The notes beneath the pieces are model-generated. The model searched no databases and was not told the origin of the DNA. It saw only the letters and a list, made by a program, of their open reading frames with translations. From Mesorhizobium_B sp964242945 (lineage in GTDB: Bacteria; Pseudomonadota; Alphaproteobacteria; Rhizobiales; Rhizobiaceae): a stretch of 21,920 bases of DNA. The DNA is taken from NCBI GenBank assembly GCA_964242945.1, contig CAXTCF010000061.1, positions 1-21,920 on the forward strand, given 5' to 3'. The position numbers were made by a program, and so were the translations under genes. Below, one piece after another: positions 14,586-21,920 of this stretch. How positions within the stretch are numbered: position 1 is the stretch's first letter; each line of letters begins with the position of its first letter.

Positions 14586-15619
14586 GCGCGCCCTTGCTCG
14601 ACGTGATCGATGTGAGCAAGCGCTTCACCGTCGGATCGCGCTTCTCCAGGCAGGGGGTCCGCACGGTGCACGCGCTCGACGGCGTGTCGTTCCGGGTGAA
14701 CGCCGGGGAAACGCTCGGCCTCGTCGGCGAATCCGGATGCGGGAAGTCAACGCTCGGCCGCTGCATCGTGCGGCTCCACGACCTGACATCGGGAGCCTTG
14801 CGCTTTTCCGGCGTCGATCTCGCGACGCTTTCGCCGCGAAAGCTGCGGCAGCTGCGGCGAAGGCTGCAGATCGTGTTCCAGGACCCCTACGCCTCGCTCA
14901 ACCCGCGGCGGCGCGTCGGCGACCTGATCGCCGAGCCCCTGCGGGTCCACACAACCATGTCGCCGCAGGAGATCGGCGCGCGCGTCGGAGAGCTTCTCGA
15001 CCTCGTCGGGCTGAAGCCCGAACATGCCCTCCGCTTTCCGCACGAGTTTTCCGGCGGCCAGCGGCAGAGGATCGGCATCGCGCGGGCCATTGCGCTCCAT
15101 CCCGAGTTGGTCGTGCTCGACGAGCCCGTTTCGGCTCTCGACGTGTCGGTGCAGGCGCAGATCGTCAACCTGCTCGCCGACCTGCAGGAGCGCCTCAACC
15201 TCACCTACATCTTCATCGCCCACGATCTCAGCGTGGTGCGCCAGGTTTCGAACCGCATCGCGGTCATGTATCTTGGGTCGATCGTCGAGCTGAGCGCGGC
15301 CGACGAGATCTTCGCGCGCCCCGCGCACCCCTACACTGCTGCGCTGATCTCCTCCGTGCCCGTACCCGACGACGCCCTTTCCGGCGGCAGGGCGCGCATC
15401 GTGCTGAAGGGTGACGTGCCGAGTCCGGTCAATCCGCCGGCGGGCTGCCGTTTCCACACGCGCTGCCCCATCGTGCAGGACCGCTGCCGCACCCAGCGGC
15501 CGCTTTTGCGGGCGCTGTCGGCCCGGCGCGAAGTCGCGTGCCATTTTCCGTTAGAAGCCGCATCCGACATCTCGCCGATCGATCCGAGCGCGGATCGAGC
15601 CAGATCCTCGCCGCTGTAG
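14582..15619 (+). CDS. Dipeptide-type ABC transporter ATPase (DppF family)
   Basis: This protein of 345 residues has Walker A GESGCGKS at residues 49-56, a Q-loop in IVFQDPYASLNPRRRV (a typical DppF/OppF segment), the signature HEFSGGQRQRIGIARA, Walker B LVVLDEPVSALD and switch His in FIAHDLSVVRQ. The C-terminal extension contains PAGCRFHTRCPIVQDRC. The last about 25 residues are polar and poorly conserved in appearance. ATG 14582 overlaps the DppD-like stop (ATGA). It is the last gene of the operon; I saw no strong hairpin-plus-T terminator after the stop at 15619. Confidence 0.94.
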   Translation: MSAPLLDVIDVSKRFTVGSRFSRQGVRTVHALDGVSFRVNAGETLGLVGESGCGKSTLGRCIVRLHDLTSGALRFSGVDLATLSPRKLRQLRRRLQIVFQDPYASLNPRRRVGDLIAEPLRVHTTMSPQEIGARVGELLDLVGLKPEHALRFPHEFSGGQRQRIGIARAIALHPELVVLDEPVSALDVSVQAQIVNLLADLQERLNLTYIFIAHDLSVVRQVSNRIAVMYLGSIVELSAADEIFARPAHPYTAALISSVPVPDDALSGGRARIVLKGDVPSPVNPPAGCRFHTRCPIVQDRCRTQRPLLRALSARREVACHFPLEAASDISPIDPSADRARSSPL

Positions 15620-15799
15620 CCGCGGAGTGTCAGTGTTCTGATCTTGGACCCCGTTTCATAACTTGTTCGGGTCGGTCCGGCGGCTCTTTTCGGCTCTCGC
15701 CTTGTCGCTGAGCGCGAGCCGACGGTCTCGCCCGCCTTCGGCCCTCGCCGATGCTTGCCTCGCATCGACTGCGGTCGGCTCCTACAGAGAGCACCAAAA
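15620..15799. other. Gap after the ABC operon, no recognisable gene
   Basis: About 180 bases with no gene I can support. GCCGATGCTT at 15747-15756 is the complement of AAGCATCGGC, a motif that recurs at 18809, 19125 and in the REP-like hairpin at 21140. Confidence 0.4.
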
Positions 15800-16087
15800 T
15801 CCCTCGTGCTTCTCGGAAGCTGGGAGGTGAACGAGGACGCCACGCAATACGCGCTGCGCGTGCGCAAGGGCGTGACCTGGAACAACGGCGATGCGTTCGA
15901 TGCCGAGGACGTCGTCTTCAACCTGAACCGCTGGTGCGATTCCAAGGTTGAAGGCAACCCGATGGCGAGCCACATGGCGTCGCTGATCGACGAAGCGGCG
16001 GGCAAGGCACGCCAAGGTGCGATCACCAAAGTGGACGGCTTCACGGTGCGCCTCGTGCTCTCAGTGCCCGACATCTCGATCATCCCA
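15800..16087 (+). pseudogene. Fragment of a second peptide-type substrate-binding protein
   Basis: The plus-strand frame reads SLVLLGSWEVNEDATQYALR, then VRKGVTWNNGDAFDAEDVVF, NLNRWCDSKVEGNPMASHMA and FTVRLVLSVPDISIIP. This is a clear internal part (roughly residues 60-155) of a family 5 solute-binding protein. No signal peptide precedes it, and after IIP the reading turns into unrelated sequence, so both ends are missing. It differs in sequence from the intact binding protein at 9970-11631, so it is not a simple duplicate. It is probably the leftover of another transporter operon that recombined here. Confidence 0.8.
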
Positions 16088-16374
16088 TTCCTGATGCTGG
16101 CAGGTCTGAAGCGGCTTTGCCACTCTCGGCAAAGCTTGATCGGAGATAGCCTCCGGGAACTGGTCAGCGAAGCGCGGACGATTGGAGAGGGGCGTGAAGC
16201 GGAACGACCGCTTTCCGGGATCACTCCCGCCGATGCCCGCTTCCGGCACAGTAGCGGCTTGGTAAAGCGAGGTTTGGCCACAAGCGGAACGGCTGCTTTT
16301 GCGGCCCGCTTTCAGGAAAGGCGACGGTCGAACTCCGGCGCAACCTCACGGCGCCATGTCGCAGGAACCTTGCG
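16088..16374. other. Degenerate intergenic sequence with short inverted repeats
   Basis: No gene is recognised. AAGCGG at 16197-16202 and CCGCTT at 16208-16213 form a small hairpin with a five-base loop. A related CCGTTCCGCTT-type motif (minus strand) recurs near 16283. It looks like decayed intergenic repeat sequence. Confidence 0.4.
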
Positions 16375-16575
16375 CTACCGTTGCCGCCGCAGCACCATTC
16401 CGGCGTGGTGCAGCGTGTCGATGTCCACGAAGTCGCCGTCGGCGGTGAAGCCGGTGTCGTCCCGATCTTCGATATGGGTGCCGGTCACCTCGTAACGGCC
16501 CTGCTAGGCGCTTTGGCGGTTGCCTCGCGCCTCGTCGTAGCGGCCGTCGTATGGAACTGCATCCGCCTTGATGAT
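16375..16575 (-). pseudogene. Atu4866-like domain remnant with in-frame stop
   Basis: Minus-strand translation gives KADAVPYDGRYDEARGNRQS, Ala, a TAG at 16506-16504, then QGRYEVTGTHIEDRDDTGFT, ADGDFVDIDTLHHAGMVLRR and a terminal stop at 16377-16375. This matches from memory the small Atu4866-type protein domain (GRYDEARG...Y.GRY.V.G.HI.Y.DDTGFTADGDF...LYHGGM). The TAG stands where the family usually has Tyr, so a single base change explains it. The N-terminal third is not recognisable upstream of about 16575. The domain's function is not known to me. Confidence 0.7.
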
Positions 16576-16696
16576 CGTTGAGAGGCAACAGAGGGCTCCC
16601 ATGCAGCTCTGAGGCGACAACTCGTCCGTGAAAACAGCGATGTCCGATTTCGGATATTGCTAAAGCCCATCGCGATGGCCGGCTTGAGGCGCGAAG

Positions 16697-16714
16697 CGGA
16701 AAGTCAGCTTTCCG
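16697..16714. repeat. Small perfect hairpin downstream of kup
   Basis: CGGAAAG (16697-16703), loop TCAG, CTTTCCG (16708-16714). It lies about 70 bases past the stop of the minus-strand kup gene. It has no T-tract, so intrinsic termination is doubtful; it resembles the other short inverted repeats in this degenerate stretch. Confidence 0.45.
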
Positions 16715-16784
16715 GATCGCAAACGCCGAGTTCGTTCCAACGCGCATACACGGCCGTTCCAGTCGGTCGGATTGCATGCAGCAG

Positions 16785-18716
16785 TCAGACGATGACCTGC
16801 GAGCCGATCTCCACCACGCGGCTCGTCGGAATGCGGAAGTGCTCGGTCGCGTCGCTCGCACTGCGGGCCAGCGCGATGAACAGCTTGTCCTGCCACAGCG
16901 GCATCCCGGAATGCGCAGAGGCTTTGATCGAGCGGCGGGACAGAAAGAACGATGTGCTCATCACGTCGAACTGAAGGCCTTCCTTGCGGCAGGCGGCAAG
17001 CGCTCTGGGAACGTTCGGCTGCTCCATGAAGCCGAAACGCATGGTCACGCGCATGAAGTGCGGCGAGACGCGCTCGATCGAAACGCGATTACCGTCGTTC
17101 AGCTTCGGCGTATCTTCCGTCACCACGTGAACGATCACGTTCTGCTGATGCAGCACCTTGTAGTGCTTGAGGCTGTGCAGCAGGGCCGAAGGAGCGTTTT
17201 CGGGTGAGCCCGTGAAGAACAGCGCCGTGCCCGGCACACGCTCCATAGGCCGCTTCTCGAGCATGTCGATGACGGCTCGCAAAGGCATGTCCTCCCGGTG
17301 CGCCTTGGCCGTGACGATCGCCATGCCCCGCTGCCAGGTCAGCATGACCACCATCAGCGATGCCGCGACCATGAGCGGCATCCAGCCGCCTTGCAGGACT
17401 TTCAGAAGATTGGCGCCCAGAAATATCAGATCGATGACCAGGAAGGGCGCGATGACCAGCGCGGATTTCGTCACGCTCCATCCCCAGGCGTAGCGCAGCG
17501 CCAGAAAGGCGAGCACCGCCGTCACCACCATCGTGCCGGTCACCGCGATTCCATAAGCAGCTGCCAGCGCACTGGACGACTGGAAGGCGATGACCACCAC
17601 CACGACGGCCGTCAGAACATACCAGTTCACCCGCGGCACGTAGATCTGGCCCTTCTCGGTTTCGGAGGTGCGCAGGATCTTGAAGCGCGGCAAAAGACCC
17701 AGTTGGATGGCCTGCTGGGTCAGCGAGAAGGCGCCGGTGATCACCGCTTGGCTTGCGATGATGGTGGCAAGCGTCGCCAGCAACACCATCGGAATCAGCG
17801 CCCACTGGGGATAGAGCAGGTAGAACGGGTTTTCCAATCGATCGGGATGGGCGAGCAGCATGGCGCCCTGGCCGAGATAATTGAGCGCGAGGGCAGGCAA
17901 CGCGAACAGCAGCCAGGCAAGCTGGATCGGCTTGCGGCCGAAGTGCCCCATGTCCGCGTAAAGCGCCTCCGCCCCGGTGACTGCCAGGAACACCGCCCCC
18001 AAGGCGAACAAGCCGGCGATGCCGTGATTCAAGAGGAAGGCAACGCCGTAAGTCGGGCTGATTGCCGCGAGAATGCCGGGGCTGTCGGCCAGATGCAGGA
18101 GGCCCCCCAAGGCCATGATGGCGAACCAGATGGCCATCACCGGCCCGAACACGAACGCGACCGCGGCCGTCCCGCTTCTTTGCACGGCAAACAGGAGTAC
18201 CAGAATAACAAGACTGATCGGCAGGATGTAACCGTCGAGTCCGGGCGCCACGAGGTTCAGGCCCTCAACCGCCGACAGCACGGAGATGGCAGGCGTGATG
18301 ATCGCGTCGCCGTAAAACAGGGCGGCGCCCGCCATGCCGAGCACCACCACCACCGCCGCGCGCCGCTCCAGCACGCGCTGGACGAGCGCCATCAATGCCA
18401 GGGTGCCGCCTTCGCCCTTGTTGTCCATGCGCATGATAAGGACGACGTATTTGAGCGTGACGATAACGATCAGGGCCCACAGCACGAGCGACACAACGCC
18501 CAGCACCATCGCGGGCGTCAGCGCGCCGCCATCTGCCGCGGCCTTCAGGCTTTCCTTCAGCGCATAAAGCGGGCTGGTGCCGATGTCGCCGAACACCACC
18601 CCGATCGAGCCGATGAACAGCGTCCAGAAGCCCGCGCGCTCCTGCTCGTGACCAGGCGCAGGGTGCTCCGTCCCCGCAGGCTGATCCAAACCGGCAGGTG
18701 CTGCAATGTGAGACAC
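16785..18716 (-). CDS. kup: Kup-family low-affinity potassium uptake protein (copy 1)
   Basis: This protein of 643 residues is close to the family length (E. coli Kup 622). The N-terminal 29 residues are polar and rich in Pro, Ala and His. About twelve hydrophobic segments follow, starting with the hallmark GVVFGDIGTSPLYALKES (GDIGTSPLY at 43-51). Other Kup motifs are FYGDAIITPAISVLSAVEGL, GAEALYADMGHFG and ATIIASQAVITGAFSLTQQA. The C-terminal cytoplasmic domain contains RVPGTALFFT and ends FFLSRRSIKAS...MPLWQDKLF. Kup proteins take up K+ with protons in the inner membrane. The start is GTG 18716; GGAG lies eleven bases upstream, which is rather far, so the start is not certain. It is transcribed divergently from a second kup at 19226. 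Confidence 0.94.
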   Translation of the reverse strand: MSHIAAPAGLDQPAGTEHPAPGHEQERAGFWTLFIGSIGVVFGDIGTSPLYALKESLKAAADGGALTPAMVLGVVSLVLWALIVIVTLKYVVLIMRMDNKGEGGTLALMALVQRVLERRAAVVVVLGMAGAALFYGDAIITPAISVLSAVEGLNLVAPGLDGYILPISLVILVLLFAVQRSGTAAVAFVFGPVMAIWFAIMALGGLLHLADSPGILAAISPTYGVAFLLNHGIAGLFALGAVFLAVTGAEALYADMGHFGRKPIQLAWLLFALPALALNYLGQGAMLLAHPDRLENPFYLLYPQWALIPMVLLATLATIIASQAVITGAFSLTQQAIQLGLLPRFKILRTSETEKGQIYVPRVNWYVLTAVVVVVIAFQSSSALAAAYGIAVTGTMVVTAVLAFLALRYAWGWSVTKSALVIAPFLVIDLIFLGANLLKVLQGGWMPLMVAASLMVVMLTWQRGMAIVTAKAHREDMPLRAVIDMLEKRPMERVPGTALFFTGSPENAPSALLHSLKHYKVLHQQNVIVHVVTEDTPKLNDGNRVSIERVSPHFMRVTMRFGFMEQPNVPRALAACRKEGLQFDVMSTSFFLSRRSIKASAHSGMPLWQDKLFIALARSASDATEHFRIPTSRVVEIGSQVIV

Positions 18717-19225
18717 GGCTTGTGGAACTCCAGTCCTATAATGCGGCAGAGGAAGGCCGGCGGGGCGTTTTCGCGTAATCCTGAGGGTCGGAACTCAGCC
18801 AATGTTTGAAGCATCGGCAAAATAACAGCAGCGAGGCCAAGCTGAGGAGAACGGGAGGATCGACCCGTCCGAGCCATGATCTAGGCGCCGGCTCGACGAG
18901 CGTAAGGCCGACGCAGTCCTTTCTCTCCTGAAAGCCCACTCTCTCTCGTTTTGTCGTGGTGACTTCAAGGGGCTCGTGCAGGGTCGGAACGCTTGAAGGT
19001 TGTGTAGAAAGGCACGGCGTTCACGCTTTAGAGTTGAGGACGATGTCTATGGGCTGAAGACGATAGACGAATTTTGGCTGATCCGCTATGCGCCCGGCGC
19101 AGCCGGCGCGAGGTAAGCATGGCTAAGCATCGGCAACCAGGTGGGCAGCCAAAAGAGCCAGCCCGCCGGCTCCGGAGGTCTTGTCCCATCTCTCGATGCA
19201 CGGCAGTCATTGTCGAGGAGATACG
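18717..19225. other. Divergent intergenic region between two kup genes
   Basis: About 510 bases that must hold both promoters. AAGCATCGGCAA occurs at 18809-18820 and again in the same orientation at 19125-19136. At 19114-19133 the near-repeats TAAGCATGGC and TAAGCATCGG are in tandem. I could not identify confident -35/-10 elements or a known riboswitch. An open frame on the minus strand (18736-18939) has no coding support. Confidence 0.5.
19215..19220 (+). promoter_or_regulatory. Ribosome binding site for the second kup
   Basis: GAGGAG five bases before ATG 19226. It decides this start over the in-frame TTG 19181 and ATG 19196, neither of which has such a site. Confidence 0.7.
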
Positions 19226-21109
19226 ATGCCAGACACCGAAGACGTCAGTTCCCGCGAGGGCCACGTTGCCGCGCGCTCGGAGTGGAAGCTCGCGCTCGGC
19301 GCGACGGGCATCGTGTTCGGTGACATCGGCACGAGCCCGCTTTACGCCTTCCGCGAAAGCTTCGTTGGGCATCATCCACTGCCGATCGATGATTTTCATG
19401 TCCTGGGCGTGCTTTCGCTTCTGGTCTGGGCGCTTATCCTTGTCGTCACCGTCAAATACGTGCTGGTGACGATGCGGGCCGACAACCGCGGCGAAGGCGG
19501 CAGCTTCGCGCTTCTGGCGCTTGCCGGCCGCGTTGCGCCACGCTCGCCTGCGCTCCGCTGGATCGGCGCGGCAGCGCTGCTGGCAACCGCGCTGTTCTAC
19601 GGCGACGCCGTGATCACCCCGGCCATCTCCATCCTTTCCGCAGTCGAAGGCCTGACGCTGCTCAGCCCCTCTTTTGCGGCACTTGTGCTCCCGGTTACGC
19701 TTGTGCTCGTCGTCCTGCTTTTCGCCGTCCAGCGGTTCGGAACGGACCGCATAGGCAGGGCATTCGGCCCGGTTATGCTCGCCTGGTTCATCGCGATCGG
19801 GTTGCTCGGCGTGGTCAACATCTTGGATAACCCCGGCATACTTGCAGCCGTCAACCCGCTTCACGCGCTGCGTTTCTTCCTGGTTGATCCCATTCGCGCC
19901 TTCTTCACGCTTGGCACGGTCGTGCTCGCCATCACCGGCGCGGAAGCGCTTTATGCGGACATGGGCCATTTCGGGCGCAGGCCAATTTCTCGCGCTTGGC
20001 TCTGGCTCGTTCTGCCCGCTCTGCTGCTTTGCTATGCCGGACAGTCGGCGCTGGTGCTGCGCGATCCCGCGGCGATCGAGTCCTCCTTCTACCTGATGGC
20101 TCCGCCCTTCCTGCTCGTGCCGCTTCTGCTGCTCGCGGCGGCCGCCACCATCATTGCCAGCCAGTCCATCATCTCAGGCGCCTTCTCGGTAACCCAGCAA
20201 GCGATCCAGCTGGGCTATCTGCCGCGCCTCCACATTGCCTTCACCTCGCAAAGCGAGCGGGGGCAAGTTTATGCGCCCGCCGTCAACGCCATGCTCTTCG
20301 TGGCTGTGATCGCACTGGTGCTGGGCTTCCGTAGTTCGGCCGCGCTCGCCGCCGCCTTCGGCCTCGCGGTGACCGCCACGATGGTGCTGACCACATTGAT
20401 GATCGGCTTCTTCGTGTTCCGCGTTTGGCGCTGGAATCCGTTCTGGGCGGTGCCGCTTTACGGGCTTCTGCTCGCTCTCGATTTGGGACTTTTCGCCGCT
20501 TCCTCCACCAAATTCATGGACGGCGGCTGGCTGCCCGCCACGATCGCGGCGGTGCTGACGCTGCTCTTCGCGACTTGGCGCCGGGGTCGAAACCTTGTGA
20601 ACGAGCAACTCTCCCGCGATGCGATGCCCATCGAGCTTTTTCTGAGCAGCAGCCGCAACGTTCAGCGTGTGCCCGGCACGGCCGTGTATCTGACCGCCGC
20701 ACATGACGGGGTGCCTCCGGCCCTCTTGCACAATATGAAAGCCAACAAGGTCCGCCACGACCGGATCCTCATCGTAACGGTGGACACCGCCCTCATGCCC
20801 CGCGTGGCCGAGAGCGCGCGCATCGAAGTCAAGGAAGTCGGTGACGGCGTTTCACGCGCGCTCCTCCGCTTTGGCTTCGCTGAAAATCCCGATATTCCGG
20901 CGGCGTTGCGCCTTCTGCCAGGAGGATTGGACGATGGCGCCACTTACTTTCTCAGCCGTCAGACCTTGATTCCAAGCAAGCGGCCCGGCATGGCGCTGTG
21001 GCGTGAAAAGCTGTTCGCCGCGATGGTGCGCAACGCCGAGACGCCCATGCTTTTCTTCCGCTTGCCGCCCAATCGAGTGGTCGAACTGGGCAGCCAGTTG
21101 GAAATCTGA
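19226..21109 (+). CDS. kup: Kup-family low-affinity potassium uptake protein (copy 2)
   Basis: This protein of 627 residues has a short polar N terminus, then about twelve membrane segments beginning GIVFGDIGTSPLYAFRES (GDIGTSPLY at 32-40). FYGDAVITPAISILSAVEGL, GAEALYADMGHFGRRP and ATIIASQSIISGAFSVTQQA are Kup signatures. The C-terminal cytoplasmic domain contains RVPGTAVYLT and FLSRQTLIPS and ends RVVELGSQLEI, like copy 1 (RVVEIGSQVIV). It is a diverged paralogue of the minus-strand gene, not a recent duplicate: the conserved blocks agree but intervening segments differ widely. It is probably an inner-membrane K+/H+ symporter. ATG 19226 is chosen on the GAGGAG site. A REP-like hairpin lies about 30 bases after the stop. 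Confidence 0.94.
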   Translation: MPDTEDVSSREGHVAARSEWKLALGATGIVFGDIGTSPLYAFRESFVGHHPLPIDDFHVLGVLSLLVWALILVVTVKYVLVTMRADNRGEGGSFALLALAGRVAPRSPALRWIGAAALLATALFYGDAVITPAISILSAVEGLTLLSPSFAALVLPVTLVLVVLLFAVQRFGTDRIGRAFGPVMLAWFIAIGLLGVVNILDNPGILAAVNPLHALRFFLVDPIRAFFTLGTVVLAITGAEALYADMGHFGRRPISRAWLWLVLPALLLCYAGQSALVLRDPAAIESSFYLMAPPFLLVPLLLLAAAATIIASQSIISGAFSVTQQAIQLGYLPRLHIAFTSQSERGQVYAPAVNAMLFVAVIALVLGFRSSAALAAAFGLAVTATMVLTTLMIGFFVFRVWRWNPFWAVPLYGLLLALDLGLFAASSTKFMDGGWLPATIAAVLTLLFATWRRGRNLVNEQLSRDAMPIELFLSSSRNVQRVPGTAVYLTAAHDGVPPALLHNMKANKVRHDRILIVTVDTALMPRVAESARIEVKEVGDGVSRALLRFGFAENPDIPAALRLLPGGLDDGATYFLSRQTLIPSKRPGMALWREKLFAAMVRNAETPMLFFRLPPNRVVELGSQLEI

Positions 21110-21139
21110 TGCTGGCGTGAGAGCGGTTATCGATCCTGA

Positions 21140-21182
21140 AGCATCGGACCGAAGAGTGCGCAGCGGTTTTCGGTCCGATGCT
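21140..21182. repeat. REP-like inverted repeat, 14-base perfect stem
   Basis: AGCATCGGACCGAA (21140-21153) and TTCGGTCCGATGCT (21169-21182) are exact reverse complements around a 15-base loop. The layout (GCATCGGACCGAA, then AGTGCG...GCGGTTTTCGG) resembles the abundant palindromic intergenic repeats of rhizobial genomes. It follows kup copy 2 by about 30 bases and may also help end its transcript, although there is no T-tract after the stem. Confidence 0.75.
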
Positions 21183-21245
21183 CTGGCACTTGGAGGGGTG
21201 TCCAAGTGTAACAACCTTTCCATCGTTTGTTCGGCGATTATGCAC

Positions 21246-21274
21246 TTGACGAAACGGTTTATCCCGGTCAATAA
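21246..21274 (+). promoter_or_regulatory. Weak promoter candidate for the small hypothetical gene
   Basis: TTGACG (21246-21251) and CAATAA (21269-21274) are separated by 17 bases, upstream of ATG 21301. The -35 is good and the -10 is poor. The stretch is AT-richer than its surroundings. Confidence 0.3.
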
Positions 21275-21300
21275 GCCGCCCTCGTTTAGGAGCGGCTTCT

Positions 21301-21669
21301 ATGAGCGGAAGTGATCCAGTTGCATTTCGGAAGTTTCGTCCGCCATATCGTATGGCCACGGTATTTGAGAGGTTGAAGCAGCGACCTGAACTGTCAGACT
21401 GCGATATCCGCTTCGAGGAACTAGAAGCTGATCGTGAAGACGGCTACTTTCCTACTCTTCAATTCGACAGTGTAAGGGTATTTGTTGAGTATCAAGACTT
21501 TTCTATCAATGTGATGGGTAGGCTAACCAACGGGGTGTTTGACTATCAGGTCAATGTTTACGATAAGGACGGCCCAGCAAACCCCCAACATTGGGCCAAG
21601 ATGACTCATGTGGATGAGATGATTGACATCATTGTCTCGCGGATAGTCGAACGAAAGCGGGGTTCTTAG
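21301..21669 (+). CDS. Hypothetical protein, 122 residues
   Basis: I do not recognise this protein. It starts at ATG 21301 with AGGAG (21288-21292) eight bases upstream, which supports real translation. It is soluble, with no signal peptide or membrane helix, and rich in Asp, Glu, Arg and aromatic residues (YFPTLQFDSVRVFVEYQDFS, GVFDYQVNVYDKDG). The alternating pattern suggests a beta-rich middle, and the C-terminal part (MTHVDEMIDIIVSRIVERKR) looks helical. Its codons are clearly AT-richer than those of every other gene in the window, a sign of recent acquisition. It converges with another unknown gene 28 bases downstream. The two could be a cargo or immunity-type pair, but nothing in the sequence proves that. 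Confidence 0.75.
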   Translation: MSGSDPVAFRKFRPPYRMATVFERLKQRPELSDCDIRFEELEADREDGYFPTLQFDSVRVFVEYQDFSINVMGRLTNGVFDYQVNVYDKDGPANPQHWAKMTHVDEMIDIIVSRIVERKRGS

Positions 21670-21697
21670 TTGGCAACTTGCAAGGCCCGTTGCCCTA

Positions 21698-21920
21698 CTA
21701 GTGAGATTTTTTATCCTTAGCTCTTTTTGCCTTTATCATTTCAGCTTTTCCATCTGGCGCGTTAGCGGTTGAGGCTTCTTTGCTTGGAGGTGGCGCGCCC
21801 AAAGCCCGCCGCATCATCGCGTCGAACTCGTCTTCCGGCAAAGCGACCTTCGAGAAGTCGATGTCCTTAGAGACGGTTTCAAAACCCTCATTGGAGTGCG
21901 TTGAAGCAGATGAGAGCTGC
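21698..21920 (-). CDS. Hypothetical protein, C-terminal part (partial at window edge)
   Basis: A minus-strand frame enters at the right edge and stays open for 73 codons to a TAG at 21700-21698. The visible end reads SKDIDFSKVALPEDEFDAMM, then RRALGAPPPSKEASTANAPD and a Lys-rich tail (KAEMIKAKRAKDKKSH). The acidic segment followed by an Ala/Leu helix, a Pro-rich linker and a basic tail suggests a small regulatory or antitoxin-like protein, but I cannot name a family. The start codon lies outside the window. The base composition is moderately lower in GC than the core genes. There is no terminator between it and the converging gene. Confidence 0.55.
   Translation of the reverse strand, partial: QLSSASTHSNEGFETVSKDIDFSKVALPEDEFDAMMRRALGAPPPSKEASTANAPDGKAEMIKAKRAKDKKSH

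Noticed and set aside
17298..18809. Plus-strand open frame of 503 codons opposite kup
   Set aside because: Its composition is dominated by His, Arg, Gln and Asp, as expected from the antisense of a membrane protein gene; it has no motifs.
18736..18939. Small hydrophobic minus-strand open frame upstream of kup copy 1
   Set aside because: It has no convincing ribosome site and no recognisable family; it is better read as part of the divergent promoter region.
18717..19225. Possible potassium-related riboswitch between the kup genes
   Set aside because: No known riboswitch core could be recognised by eye; only short direct repeats are visible.
1..21920. tRNA, rRNA, CRISPR array or prophage
   Set aside because: No cloverleaf, rRNA segment, regularly spaced repeats or phage structural genes were seen on either strand.

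Overview
The window looks like a chromosomal segment of a high-GC alphaproteobacterium. A member of the Hyphomicrobiales (Rhizobiales), for example the Mesorhizobium/Phyllobacteriaceae group, is the best guess. The basis is codon use and GC content, the rhizobial type of dipeptide ABC operon, two Kup transporters, an Atu4866-type remnant and a REP-like hairpin at 21140-21182. This placement is inference, since no rRNA or marker gene is present.

Layout. (1) Positions 1-1326, minus strand: mobile-element debris. A DDE transposase pseudogene of IS701-like type carries a frameshift and an internal stop, and is cut at its 3' end by the terminus of an IS3-family element whose orfA runs off the left edge. 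(2) Positions 1530-8531, plus strand: five tightly packed or overlapping genes plus a sixth form a stressosome-type signalling operon. In order they are RsbR-like, RsbS-like, RsbT-like, an RsbT-like ATPase fused to a PP2C/SpoIIE phosphatase, an RsbT-like ATPase fused to a hybrid histidine kinase with receiver, and a receiver-PAS-PAS-kinase-receiver protein. No sigma-B, RsbV or RsbW gene is present, so the output appears to be a phosphorelay. (3) Positions 8532-9040: non-coding sequence with a broken formamidase/acetamidase remnant on the minus strand. (4) Positions 9041-15619, plus strand: a six-gene operon with an S33-type alpha/beta hydrolase, a dipeptide-type substrate-binding protein, two permeases and two ATPases. 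(5) Positions 15620-16784: about 1.2 kb of gene debris, including a substrate-binding protein fragment and an Atu4866-like remnant. (6) Positions 16785-21109: two divergently transcribed kup potassium transporters separated by about 0.5 kb. (7) Positions 21110-21920: a REP-like hairpin, then a small AT-richer hypothetical gene converging with the 3' end of another unknown gene that leaves the window.

How the genes work together. In the signalling operon, RsbR and RsbS should form the stressosome shell that holds RsbT. RsbT phosphorylates the conserved Thr/Ser residues of the STAS domains, and the PP2C protein would reset them. The RsbT-like domain at the N terminus of the hybrid kinase is a plausible physical link from the stressosome to the phosphorelay. 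The hydrolase and ABC operon suggests import and cleavage of small peptides or amides. The stressosome-to-histidine-kinase operon is the most interesting system in the window.
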